Shown here: piece by piece, positions 11,690 through 23,060 of the stretch
Layout of the letters: each line of letters opens with the position of its first letter
How positions within the stretch are numbered: position 1 is the stretch's first letter
Source: Hemileia vastatrix
Lineage: Eukaryota; Basidiomycota; Pucciniomycetes; Pucciniales; Zaghouaniaceae
Length of the DNA: 64,000 bases
Reading direction: 5' to 3'
NCBI GenBank assembly: GCA_030280995.1
Contig: JASXTE010000016.1
Span: forward strand, 17,468,501 to 17,532,500
Position numbers and translations under genes: made by a program
The notes under the pieces: generated by a model
Databases searched by the model: none
Told to the model about the DNA's origin: nothing
Seen by the model: only the letters and a program-made list of their open reading frames with translations

Positions 11690-11814
11690 TAACTGACACC
11701 CTTTTTTGAAATAAGTGACTTTTTTGCAAAATTTAAGTGCTGATTTGTAAGTGCTGATTTGGTTTGAAATCCGCACTTAATTTAAGTGTGGATTTGCCAG
11801 AACTGACACCCCCT
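11690..11814 (+). repeat. Right TIR with subterminal repeats and an inner TIR-like core
   Basis: It ends GAACTGACACCCCCT. Inside are GTGCTGATTTG and AATCCGCACTTAA copies. About 105 bp inward, GTCATAACTGACACCC repeats the terminal core. The same inner copy exists at 7641-7660 (reverse) and 26116-26131. Confidence 0.7.
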
Positions 11815-12746
11815 AATGTAAGGGTTTTGGTATGCATTATAAAAAAATAAAAGTGAAATCAGGAAATAAAGGCTCAACTTTAAATGTCAATATATCAGTA
11901 AAAACTGAACCAGATTCAAATTGGTTTGCCATAAATGAAAGATAGGCTTCAGAAGTATCATTAGAAAAAATAACAGTAGATTTGAATAAACCTAACCATA
12001 ATTCTAACACAAATTTTCAAATTTTTATAAAAACTTTACAAGAGAAAATGAAGATTTAAACTTGAGGAGTTGAATAAGTCAAATGTTATCTCAATAAGAG
12101 TCCTACATATATTTAAGTATGAAAATTTTATATAAAGAAAGAGATATTGTATAGACATGAAAAAAAAGGAGATGAAATTTATCTTGATTGAAAGGTAGGA
12201 AAAATAGAGTGAGAAAGAGTGAAGTTGGAATTTGGGGGAAATAAAATATGGAGCAAATGAAATGCTTTAAGAATGTGAAATGTATGTGTTTCAATGAAAG
12301 GTAACCAAAAAATGTGAAATGGGGGAAAGGGGGAATAATGACCATGCCAAGGAGGGATGAAGAGTAGGATGATGGAGCTAAAAAAATAATAGAAAAGAAG
12401 GAGGGAAGAATAAAAGGTTAATTTTACCTTTAGAATCAAAAAATAAACACTTATTATAACAATTTAGATTCAAAAAGCAAAAAAAATAAAAGAGAATTTT
12501 TATTAGAAAATATATAGGTAAAAATAAAAAAATTATTTACCTGGAGAGATGAGTTGAGAAAAAATTGACTTCAAATTATTTGAGGGATAAAAGAGGAGAG
12601 GAGAAAATGTATATGATTAATGAAAGAAAAAAAGAATGACTGAAAAATTATTCAATTGCAGAAAATATAAGATTTCATGTTGAGATGATGAAGGAAAATA
12701 AAGAGACATGAAAAAAGAGAGTATAGCAGAAGATTCATATTCAAAG

Positions 12747-13028
12747 TCAATATAGGAATAAAAATAACCATTCTAAGGAAAAATTCCTGAGAAGCCCTAA
12801 AAAACATACTAAAACTGGGTACATGTAGGTTAAGAATTGTTTGATGGGGGTATGAAGTACTTGAGACTTTCTTGGAAGAAGATAAAATTTACAGGCCACC
12901 TTTGATAAGAATAGAAGATCTTCATCATGATCAGAATCAGAATAGCAATCAGAGTCTAAGAGGAGATCAAGAGCTTTCAAAGTCATTACTTGATGTAGCT
13001 TACCATGATTTGAGATGGAGGAAGGCAT
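12747..13028 (-). pseudogene. Harbinger transposase N-terminal fragment
   Basis: The translation begins MPSSISNHGKLHQVMTLKAL, followed by an acidic Ser/Asp run and YLLPRKSQVLHTP. This is clearly homologous to residues 1-95 of the intact transposase at 9569. The frame is lost after FSLEWL. It belongs to the reverse element 7565-13272. The DDE domain is not present downstream. Confidence 0.85.
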
Positions 13029-13272
13029 GGATCTTATATTGTATAAAAATGTAAATTATGTACAATGTTTTGAGTTATGAATTGTTATTCTGCAGAGTGC
13101 TGTGGGTGAATGGGATGATGCTGAAAAAATCAGTGAAATGAGACATTATTGTGAAATCAGCACTTTTGGTTGAAAAAGTGTGTATTTGAGTGAAATAAGT
13201 GACTTATTTCATTTTGAGATCCACCAGTGTTGTAGGCTAGTGTGTTTGGGAAATTTACACTTAAATAAGTGC

Positions 13273-16200
13273 AGATTTCAAACTAAATCAAAACTTAGAT
13301 TCTGCAAAAAAGTCACTTCTTTCAAAAATGGATGTCAATCATGACCTCAAACAAGCACTTTTTTCCAAAATTTTATTTTCACAACTACATGTTGGCAACA
13401 TCATCCCTTCCTTTCCCACTCTGTCCCTGTCACATATGACACAAATATCTCTATCCTCTCATAAATCCTTGGCATACACCCCTCACTGAGATTTGAAACA
13501 TTTTATTACCAAATTTTAACCAGCCATGTTTTTTTCCTTCTTTTTTGATATTTTCAAACTATTAATCTCTTTTATTTTACCATATAATTTTCATAATCCC
13601 TCCCAGAAAATAAAACACTGAAAAGGCAACTCAAAAAAATCTTCATCACAAAGTCATCCCATAATGCTAGCCCTTCACCATTGAAATCAAATTATGGACA
13701 GCTAAAAAAAGGGAGATTATCTCATCATTATCAACTTACTCAAAATTAAATCAAATTATGATGCATTTTTGGATGTGAGAAGTCCACCTTCATCAAAGGT
13801 CAATGGCTTCTTGTTGTTGGAAAATGAAGTAAAAAAGAAAACAAAAGGGAAAATTGACATCAATCCTAAGAATATGAAGGAGAGGTTTAAAAGTTATTAA
13901 TTAAAATATAAAAGGCTGATTTTTCTTCCACTTCCACTGGCTTGGGTATTTTTGATTATGATATGGAGAATGGAATTACTTCTGTTTCAAAAAAGCTCAA
14001 TGTCATGTGTCATCTCTGTGAGGAAATGGATTTTCCTTTTGCTTCCTGATTTACCTGATTTAATATTTACTTTTTAATCTTATAAAAAATAGTTATACCA
14101 TGAGATTCTGATAACACCATCTGTCCTTACTGGACTCTAAAATATTTTACTTTTGGAATTTTAGTTTGTAAAATAATACTGAAACCTGTGCAAAAATCCT
14201 CATCACCACAAAATTTTATCATCTCACAACCAGTTTGCATTTCTAAATAAAGATAAGTCAAAAAAATTCTATATCTGTTTGAAAAATTTGGAAATACCCT
14301 TCCCAAGATTTTATTGAAGCAAGAGGTGAGTATCACCAAATTTTTTTAAGTCATCAATTTTTCATTTCAGATTTGAAAATTTGGAAATACCCTCCCCTGA
14401 ATTTTATTGAAGTAAGGGGTGAAAATCACCAAAATTTAAAATAAGTACATAAATAAATAAATAAGATAAGTCAAATTCACTAGTTTTAAAGTAACAATAA
14501 TTCTCCAGGCCAAATTTCAGACAAGTCAAGAAACTAAGTTAGGTACTTTACACAACTATTGGCTAGAGGAACCCTATTAAATAAATTAATTTTTTCATGA
14601 TTACTGTTTATACAACACAATCTCTTTGGCTAATTACTTTAGTTTAGTAAATTTAAATATCAGATTTATCTATTAAAAATATATGAAAGAATAATAAATA
14701 TTTGATGACTTTACAAAACTCCATACTTCCTTGATCTACCTAAAGGTTTATAAATTTATAAACTTTTCTTCTTTTTTTACCTTATTGATTTGTTAAACTT
14801 TTAACTGAACTGATTAGAGCAGCCAAAATGAATGTAGGGTTAGACCTATGAAAATGCTAAGAAAAAAAACACCCCTTGAAAAAAAGTAAGAACAATAATT
14901 AAAGATAAAGGTAGTTTGAGGAATCTGGAAAGATAAATGCATGATGTAAACATTATGATATGAATTATGAAATAAATAAAAGTAAAATTTAGAAAAAAGG
15001 CTCAACTTTAACAGTCAATATCTCAGCAACCACTGAACCAAATTCAAATCTGTTAGTGGGAAAATAAGATAAGGTTCAGTAGAATCTTTATTTAAAGGAC
15101 ATGTGACTTAAATAAACCTAATCTTAATTTTTGTATAAAAACATGAAAGAGAAAATGTCAAATAGGGAAAAAAAGACTCAACTCAAAAGGTCAATATCTC
15201 AGCAAGAAGTGAACCAAATTCAAATCTGTTTGTGTCGAATGAAAGATAGCCTTCAGGATAATCTTCAGTTAAAAGTTCATTAGGTTTAAATAAAAATTAC
15301 TCTAATTTTGGCTCTGATTTTCACAATTTTGCAAGAACTTGAAAAGTGATAGTGAAAATGACAACATGAGGAGTTGAATAAGTTCACTGTTATCCAGATA
15401 TGAGTCCTACAAATATTTAAGTATGAAATTTTCATAGAAAGAAAAGATATCATATAGACATGAAAAAAGGAGATGAAACTTACCTTGATTGAAAGGTAGG
15501 AAAAATAGAGTGAGAAAGAGTGAAGTTGGAGTTTGAGGGGAAGTGAATATGGAGCAAGTGAAATGCTTAAAGAATGTAAAATGTATGTGTTTCAACATAT
15601 GTAACCAAAAAAATGAAATTGGGGAAAGAGGGAATAATGAACATGCCAAGGAAGGATGAATAGTAGAATGATGGAGCCTAAAAAAGGAAACAAAAGAGGG
15701 AGAGAAGAAAAAAGGTTAATTTTACCTTTAAAAACTAAAAATAAACACTTACTAAAAATAGATAAAAAAGAAAAAATACAGAAAAAAATATTATTATTAG
15801 CAAAAATATAAGTAAAAATGAAAAACTGACTTACCTGGAGAGATGAATTGAGAAAAAAAATTGACTTTAAATTATTTGAGGGATGAAAGAGGAGAAGAGG
15901 AAATGGAAATGAGTGATTATAGAGAAAAATAATGTGTGAAAAATTATGTGATTTCATGTTGAGTTGATCAAGGAAAACAAAGAGACTTAAAAACAAGATA
16001 CTATAAAAGAAAATTAAAAAAATATAATTCAATATACAAAAAAATTAACCATTCTAAAGAGAAATTTCTGAGAAGTCCTGAAAAACTGTCTAAAACCAGG
16101 TACAGATAGGTTAAGAAGTTTTTGAATGGTGTACTTGGGGGTATGAAGTACTTGAAGCTTTCTTGGAAGAAGGTAACATTTCTTGGCCACTTTTTGATAA

Positions 16201-16560
16201 AAAAATGAAAGCTTCTTCAAGAAAAGAATCAGAATCACAATATGAGTCAGAGAGGAGATCAAGAGCTTTTAAATTCATTGCTTGATGTAGCTTATCAAGA
16301 TTTGAGAGTTAGGAAGACATATCTCTTATATGGTATTAAAATGTAAATGATGTATGAAGTTTTGAGTTATAAACTGTTATTCAGAGGAGTACTATGTATG
16401 AATGGGATGATTCTTAAAAATTAATGGAATGATACATTATGGTGAAATCAGAATGTTTGGTTAAGAAAGTGTGGAATTGAGTGAAATAAGTGACTTATTT
16501 CATTTTGACATTCACCAGTGTTGGGGCTAGTGTGTTTTGGAAATCCCCACTTAAATAAGA
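13273..16560 (-). mobile_element. PIF/Harbinger-like element, reverse orientation, decayed
   Basis: It opens with the reverse-orientation right-end block (TCACTTCTTTCAAAAATGGATGTCAATCATGACC; compare 7610-7660) and closes near 16490-16560 with TAAGTGACTTATTTCATTTTG and GGGGCTAGTGTGTTTTGGAAATC, the reverse of the left end. Internal blocks match 7700-9240 and 11815-13130 in order. This makes it a useful unbroken comparison for the split copy to its left. The extreme TIR bases are missing on both sides. Confidence 0.75.
16029..16262 (-). pseudogene. Harbinger transposase N-terminal fragment
   Basis: It contains KKCYLLPRKLQVLHTPKYTI and QKLLNLSVPGFRQFFRTSQK, matching about residues 45-90 of the intact transposase. 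The beginning of the acidic region is frameshifted and the catalytic domain is absent. Confidence 0.85.
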
Positions 16561-16697
16561 GTGGATTTTCCCAAAATGAAACTCCTTATTTAACTGAATT
16601 GTCAGCATCATCTCATTAATACTCAGAGCTCTGTTGCACTACACATCATAACTCAAAGAACCATACAAAATTTACATTTTTATACCATACAGGAGTC

Positions 16698-18480
16698 ATG
16701 CCTTCTTCACTCTCAAATCATTATAAATTACAGCAAGCAGTACCTTTTATAGCTCTTATTACTCTCTTCAACTCTGATTCTAATCTTGAAGAAGGTTTTT
16801 TTTATCAAAAATGGGCATGAAATTTTACTTTCTTTCTAGAATGCCTCAATACTCTATTCCCCAAGTACACCATCCAGACACTTTGTAATTTATCTTTGCC
16901 TAGTTTTATACAGATATTGAGGACTTCCCATCAATTTTTCCTTAAATTGTTTGAGCTTATTCAGGATAGTCACATTTTAGACAATCCTATAGTACTAGCT
17001 ATAGACCTTGAAAAAGGGAGTAAGAGAAAATCTTGAGAGAAAAACCCCTGTGGCTTTGAGATATACCTGATGAGATTAATTTGCTAGAGCAAATAAGAGA
17101 CTGTTACAATACCCCTTCCAACACACTTCTTTAATACTTTAAAAGTCAAAACATAAGCCAATATCAGACCACCAAGAACCTATAAATCTGAAATGCAGAA
17201 AAAATCCACACTTGAAACCAAAAATAAGTGCACTTGTTGCACCAAAAACAGAAATAATGCTTAATTCAGGTTGAAAAGATACACCATTGAAACCAGTTTC
17301 CAAACTTGAGTTATATGAAGAAATAGCCTTGCAAAAAACACAGGCCATTGTGGCCAAAAACAGGGAAAACTGAGTGATAAAAAGTGATCTAATTACCAGA
17401 TGTTTGTAGGATAAAGAGAGTTGCCTCAAACTTTCTTATTCAGTATGCACACACAGACCTCCTCTAATCTTCACAATTCCCTCTTTATCACTTCTAAAAT
17501 TTATAAAAAACCATTACCAAGCACTTCACCCACCTTCCAAATGCATATTCTGGCCTGCATATTTCTCAGCTTCATGCAGGAGCCTGCTTCTGAGCCAAAA
17601 TACCCCAATTTACCTTTAAAAAACACAGTACACCACCAAAAACCTTTAAAGCACACAATTAAGCAAAAACAACCTCTGGACATGAATTATAGATCTAAAT
17701 TAGGTCTATCCAATGGTACTAAGCACTTAAAAATAAGACTTAATGGTAGCACAAAAAACAAAAAAACCAAAATTAAACAGTTATAGTAGAATATTTAAAA
17801 TGAGAAAAAGAAGCCTCAAAACTTAGAATATGAAGAATGTCATAAAGACATAAAATATAGAGAAAAATTAGTACTATCCAAAGTAATATCCACATACCAA
17901 TAGTCCAAATATTTAGCTCATAAAATCAGAAAATCCCTTATTTCACAATTAAATGTCAGTTAAGACATCCACAAACAGCACCAAACAAGACAACAAGGCC
18001 CCTTCCAATGTTGGAAGATCACAACATGTCTCACAAAAATTATCAAAAATAACAACATAATCATTCAATTCAATTTTCCATCTCACTATGTTGTTTGGGA
18101 TCAAATAGTAATGGAGCAGCCTTGAAATATTTGTAAAATGTCTTCTCTTTTAGGTATTACTCAAATAATAGCTATAAAAATTAATGAGTCACTGCTATTC
18201 TTTCCTTATTTACCCAATTTCTTACTTGGAAAACTAAAGAAGAGCCACTTGAATAATCTTGGCATATTAAAGAAGACAGTTTCATTGTATGTATTGGTTT
18301 TTTTGATAGTACAACTATTTCACTATGTTAGAAACCTGATCAAGGTGGAACCAATCACTTTGATCAATGTGGAAGAAATCTTACAGTTTCCTTTCTGTAA
18401 GAGGAGCCTAGAAGAGTTGGAAAAAGCAAGCAAATACCCAGTCTTCCTAGAAAAGTAATGTGGAATTATCTTCTTGCAGA
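16698..18480 (+). pseudogene. Harbinger transposase pseudogene interrupted by an LTR
   Basis: The N-terminal part (16698-16975) resembles MPSSLSNHYKLQQAV... with KYTIQTLCNLSLPSFIQ. The second part resumes after the LTR at 18024, with sequence equivalent to the HPSIQLAITLCRLGSNGNGA region and later a match to the GFVDGTTIPL region (TTTTTTGATAGTACAACTATTTCA at 18299-18322). There Asp and Gly are kept or nearly so (DST), but many stops and frameshifts are present. It is nonfunctional. Confidence 0.8.
16976..18023 (-). repeat. Solo LTR of the minus-strand gypsy family, with 4-bp duplication ACAT
   Basis: TTTAGACAATCCTATAGTAC through TTGGAAGATCACA aligns along its length with the 1.09-kb LTRs at 27759 and 39413. 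It is flanked by ACAT (16972-16975 and 18024-18027). No internal sequence remains, so it probably arose by LTR-LTR recombination. Its first bases are mutated from TG to TT. It lies inside a Harbinger transposase remnant. The ORFs read across it are not genes. Confidence 0.9.
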
Positions 18481-20230
18481 TAAAAGGGACTGATTTTTGA
18501 CAGCAAAAAATTTAGAAAGGAAGGAAAGTAATATTATCAAAATAATGAGCATGAAATTACCATTCTAATGATATGTAGAAGTACTATTAAATCTCTATAT
18601 ATTGCTTTAAAATTTAAAAAAATGAACTGTAAAGTATTAAGCAAGCATTCTCTAAAAAAATAATTCTAACTCTCATTCTAATTTTTAAAAAAACACAAGA
18701 GTCCCCTCCTTTATTTCTGATTCTCTGATTAGAATGTTAGAAGTAAAAAGAAAATCCTATTCCTAACCTCACAAACAGCCCTGGGTGCCATGAGTAAGGT
18801 TCCATAGCCAGACGTGCCATCCTGTTCCATAACCAAGCATTCTGTAGCATTCCATAGTCAAGAATGACATAGGTGTACCATAGAATGCCTTTTCCATCAA
18901 TAAAATTACCAAGAAATTGAAGAGAAAACTAATAAAAGACTAAAAGACCACAAATAACACCCTAATTATAAGTATCTCAAAAAGATAATCTTGAAATAAA
19001 TCATAGAGAAAGGACTAATCTGCATGATGAAAAATATTCTTTGTCCATAAGATCAATATTAATTGAAAAAAACCCCCAAAAAAATCCAAAATCATGTATT
19101 AAAACCAGAAAATCTCAAAAAGCTTCCATTAAACATTAAAATCACTAAAAAATCATAAAACTGTTAAAACATAATAAGTCCTCAGCTGTTTGGTAATTCC
19201 ATCCATGTATTCTGTGCAACAACCCTTAACACTCTAGGTAGAAGGCACAATACCAACATAAGTTAAATGACTTGATCTTTTTGATATGCATGTTGCTCCT
19301 GCCTGCAGTCATGCCACACAAAAATAAGAAGAAGCATTTTTTCCATTTTAAAGATAGACAATTCTTTTTCTCACCAGATATGTTTTTGTACAAAATATTT
19401 TTATTAATTTCTCATGTTTTTTTAACAAAATGATATTAGGTATCATAAAAATCTGGTAAATTGTTGAATTCATTTTTTTAATCTAAAATACATCCATGTA
19501 AACATGTAAATTTATATATGTCTAGTGCAAAATTTATATTCTTTCAAATTTTTAAATGTAAAATACAAAAAGATACTTTTTTCACAACTTTTTCCTTAAA
19601 TTCTCAATTCAATAAAATAGCAATACCTCCCCCAGAATTATATCCTAGCAGGGGTTCCAGATCTCCAAATTTCAAATAAAATGCATAAACTAACAATAAA
19701 CAAGTCATTCATTGAAAGAAAACAAAGATAAATTAATTATACTTCAAGAATAAAAATTTGAATCACAAATAAATTCAAGAAAACATGTCACAAATTAATG
19801 TAAACATCATACCATAGAAGCATGGACCAATGGTCTAAAACCTCAAGTAAGTGAAGTGCATAAATTTCTTTTATATGATAAATTATAAAATTAAAAAAGA
19901 AAAATGGAAACCTTTCTTTGACCTCCTAATTTTCATGTCTACCTAATTCTTTAGAAGTAACACAATAATATTTTTTTACTTTTCTTACCCTATTGATTAA
20001 GCCATGATTGATTTAAAAAGAACAGCCAAGATGAGTGAAGTCATAACATTATTTCAAACCAGGGAAGGCTTGTGTTGATTAATTATTGTCCATTGAATGA
20101 TAAAGTAATTTATCCTTTTTTTTGATTTGATTCAACATGACTCTATAACATACAGAAAAAATTTTCATATCTTGATAAAAAATTTATAAAAATAGAATAA
20201 TCACTGATTTCAATATAATCCCATAGTATG
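18481..20230. other. A+T-rich decayed transposon interior
   Basis: No gene seen. Around 18795-18870 there are four short repeats related to TTCCATAGCCAAG. The rest resembles the interior of long Harbinger copies (compare 54660-55200). Confidence 0.5.
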
Positions 20231-20494
20231 GGGTGTCAGTTCTGGATAATCTGCATTTATTTAAGTGCAGATTTCCAAAACACATGAGCCCCAAAACTTG
20301 CAGATTTCAAAATGAAACAAGTCACTAATTTCACTCTAATCAGCACTTTCTCAACCAAAAGTGCTGATTTCACAATAACAACTTGTTTCACCAATTTTTC
20401 AGAATCATTCCATTCATACACAGAACTCTGATGCATTACACTTTATAACTCAAAATATCTTACATCATATACATTTTTATACCATATAAGAGAC

Positions 20495-20780
20495 ATGCCT
20501 CCTTGCTCTCAAATTATGATAAGCTAAATCAAGAAATGATGTTCTCAGCTATTGATCTCCTCTTGGACTCTGATTGAAATTCTGATTCTGATCTTGAAGA
20601 AGATTTTCTTTTTTTATCAAAAGTTTCAAATAAAATTAACCTTCTTCCAAGAAAGCCTCAAGTACTTCATACCCCCAAGTGCACCATTCAAAAACTTCTT
20701 CACCTATCTGTACCCAGTTTAAGGAAGTTTTTCAGGAATTCTCAGGACTTTTTCCTTAATATGGGAAAAAAAAAATTGAT
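20495..20780 (+). pseudogene. Harbinger transposase N-terminal remnant
   Basis: The region after ATGCCTCCTTGC keeps nucleotide similarity to the transposase start, including the Ser/Asp-coding GATTCTGATCTTGAAGAAGA and AGAAAGCCTCAAGTACTTCA (KPQVLHTP). Frameshifts and stops are present and it ends before the catalytic domain. Confidence 0.8.
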
Positions 20781-22429
20781 ATTGACTTTGATTTTGAATT
20801 TTTTGTTATAGTCTCTTTCTTTCAAGTCTCTTTTTTTTCTGTCATCAACTCATCATGATTTGCATATTTTCTGCAATTGCATAATTTTTCAGTCATCCTT
20901 TTTTTCTTTCATAACTCATATCTATTTCCTCCTCTCCTTTTTCATCCCTCCAATAATTAAAGTCAATTTTTTTCTTAACGCATCTCTCCAGGTAAGTCAT
21001 TTTTTCATTTTTACTTATATATTTTTTTAATTTATTTTTTTTTTGTTTTTTTTTGTTTTTTGTATCCAAATTTTATAGTAAGTGTTTGTTTTTTTATTTT
21101 AAACGTAAAATTAACCTTTTTTCATTCTCTATCTCATTTCTTTCTTTTTGTAGCTCCATCACCTTACTCTTCATCCTTCCTTGGCATGGTCATTATTCCC
21201 CCTTTGCCCCATTAAGTTTTTTTTGATTAAATGTCATTGAAACACATACATTCCACATGCTTAAAGCATTTCAATTGCTCCATATTTTATTTCCCCCATA
21301 TTCCAACTTCACTCTTCCTCACTCTTTTTTTTCTACCTTTCAATCAAGATAAGTTTCATCTCCTTTATTTCATGTCTATACAATATCTTTTTCTTTCTAT
21401 GAAATTTCTATACTTAAATATATGTAGGACTCTTATTGAGATAACAGTGGACTTATTCAACTCCTCATGTTGCCATTTTCACTATCACTTTTCAGGTTTT
21501 TGTAGAATTTAGAAAATCAGAGTTGGAATAAGTGTTAGGTTTATTTTAATCTAATTTCACTTTTAATAAATATTCTACTGAAGTCTATCTCTAATTTCAC
21601 TCAAACAGCCTTGATTTTGGTTCGGTGGTTGCTGAAATATTGATTTTTAAAGTTGAGCCTTTTTTTCCCAATTTGACATTTTTTTATTTCATGTTTTCAT
21701 ATAAAAAATTAGGTTTATGTTTATTTGAATTTCATTTTCTTTAAAAGAAGAGTCTTTGGAGGCCTATTTTTCATTTTCCATAGATGGATTTGAATTTGGT
21801 TCTGTGGTTGCTGAGATATTGACCTTTAAAGTTGAGCCTTTTTTGCCAAATTTAACTTAATTTATTTCATATTTTTATATTACATAATTAGAGAATAAGG
21901 CTCCTAAAACTCTTATCTGATGATTATATAGGCTTTTATCACCCTCTTTTTGGAATTTTCATCATCATCAATTTTCAAGTTTTTGTGCAATTTTTAAAAT
22001 CAGCTTCAGATTTACACCACGCAATATTTGGGGGGGACTTGCTAGCAAGTCCTCAACTTGAAGTCAGATGGAAATCATATGGAACTCAGAATGAAGTAAT
22101 ACTGAACTGTCACTTGAAGTATCACACAAATAATAATGGATCTATATTGAAAACATAGTGAAAGTGTGAGGATAACTAAATGGAAGCCAGAAAAAATCAT
22201 TCCATGAGTCTACTTAATGCACAGTATTTTTTGAAGAAACTTATTTAAATAATACTTTATTAATTTAAGTTGATCAATAGAAATCAATTGACAGTATCAC
22301 AATTCTTAAATACAATAGTTTTATTAAAAACTTTCAGATTACATATAAAAAAATCAGTGACTTTTTCTATTACCTACAACTGTTTTTACAGAATTGAAAT
22401 TTATGTTTCAGCTAATATTTTATGGCAGT

Positions 22430-22461
22430 GAACTCTTTTCTTTGCCCAAAGAACAGAGTTC
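22430..22461. repeat. Imperfect hairpin, related to 11241-11272
   Basis: GAACTCTTTTCTTTG / CCCAAAGAACAGAGTTC keeps most of the pairing of the perfect palindrome at 11241-11272. Confidence 0.7.
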
Positions 22462-23060
22462 ATCCTCCTATTTTCAAACTCTGTTTGCACCAATCCCCAT
22501 CCCTTTCAATTCTATCAACACATGCTTGTCTTTCCTCCCCACCCCTTTTTCTACCCTCCCAGCCCCATAGTATACCATCCTCTTTTGATCCCCATTTCAC
22601 CCCTCTCAACCTCTCCCCAACCCTTTTCTTCATTAAAAACGCTTCCGAACCCTTAATATTCCCTTCCAACTCTTTCCCAACCTTTTGGCTACCCCATATG
22701 CCCTTCCTCACCCCTTTCTCCAGCCTCCTAAAACCTTGTAGCCCCATTCCTCACCTTTACCTCACCTCCACAATCCTTGAACCCCAATTTCCTCCCTTTT
22801 AACTCAGTCCCTATTTATGTATATAGAAATAAAGTGTTAGGGAGGAATGGGGAGTGAAGCAAAATGGAAGAAGAGGAGTGGAGAGGGGTGGAGAGGGAGA
22901 GGCAAAGGTGTATAGGGGTTGAAAATGATAACAAAGTGAGTGAAAAGGTTGGGGAGAAAGATGAAGTGAGGATAAAGGAATATTTCAAAGGGAAAAGAGT
23001 GGTGTATTTTTGAGAGGGAGTAAAAAAAGACAATAAAAGAAGATAGTAATACAAAATAAA
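22450..23060. repeat. Pyrimidine-rich then purine-rich strand-switch block
   Basis: 22450-22800 is almost all C/T on the + strand. 22830-23060 is almost all A/G. ORFs on either strand (22422-22802 +, 22815-23138 -) are Ser/Pro/Leu/Phe low-complexity translations with no domain and should not be taken as genes. A second example with the same polarity is split by the gypsy element at 27759. Confidence 0.7.

Larger units (their letters stand above)
9261..11814 (+). mobile_element. Complete PIF/Harbinger transposon with TIRs and 3-bp target duplication
   Basis: The left end AGGGGGTGTCAGTTCTGGCA (continuing AATCC) and the right end, read in reverse complement, are identical for 25 bp and remain similar beyond. 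Both are flanked by AAT (9258-9260 and 11815-11817). Three-base duplications are the hallmark of PIF/Harbinger. The element is 2554 bp and encodes one spliced transposase. No second Myb/SANT-type ORF, as many Harbinger elements have, was found. The insertion splits an older related copy. Intact ends and an intact gene make it the youngest-looking DNA transposon in the window. Confidence 0.9.
7565..13272 (-). mobile_element. Old PIF/Harbinger-like element, reverse orientation, split by the insertion at 9261-11814
   Basis: The left side (GTGCGGATTTC, GGGTGTCAGTTATGACCTC, then the ACCACATGTTGGCCAC region) is the reverse complement of the right end of the Harbinger element at 11400-11814. The right side (near 13130-13270, AAGTGACTTATTTCATTTTG, CACCAGTGTTGTAGGCTAGTGTG) is the reverse complement of its left end. 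The interior carries blocks shared by all copies here, for example CAATATCTCAGCAACC-like and AAGGTAGGAAAAATAGAGTG. The outermost TIR is lost on both sides. The 9260/11815 breakpoint rejoins to a sequence like that at 14930-14950 of the neighbouring copy. Confidence 0.75.
16561..20230 (+). mobile_element. Forward PIF/Harbinger-like element, decayed, broken by a solo LTR
   Basis: It follows head-to-head on the reverse copy at 16560. It starts inside the left region (GTCAGCATCATCTCATTAA, start codon ATGCCTTCTTCACTC at 16698). After the transposase remnant it holds A+T-rich sequence shared with 54700-55160 (for example TAAAAATCTGGTA.ATTGTTGAATTCAT). Neither TIR is intact. The right limit is set by the TIR of the next copy at 20231. 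Confidence 0.65.

Noticed and set aside
12103..12439. Hydrophobic minus-strand ORFs (and similar at 15407-16032, 21231-21512)
   Set aside because: They are the same purine-rich Harbinger interior block in different copies, read on the pyrimidine strand. Frames are not conserved.
17139..17786. ORFs of 96 and 121 aa
   Set aside because: They lie within the solo LTR (16976-18023). The same sequence occurs in other LTRs without a conserved frame.
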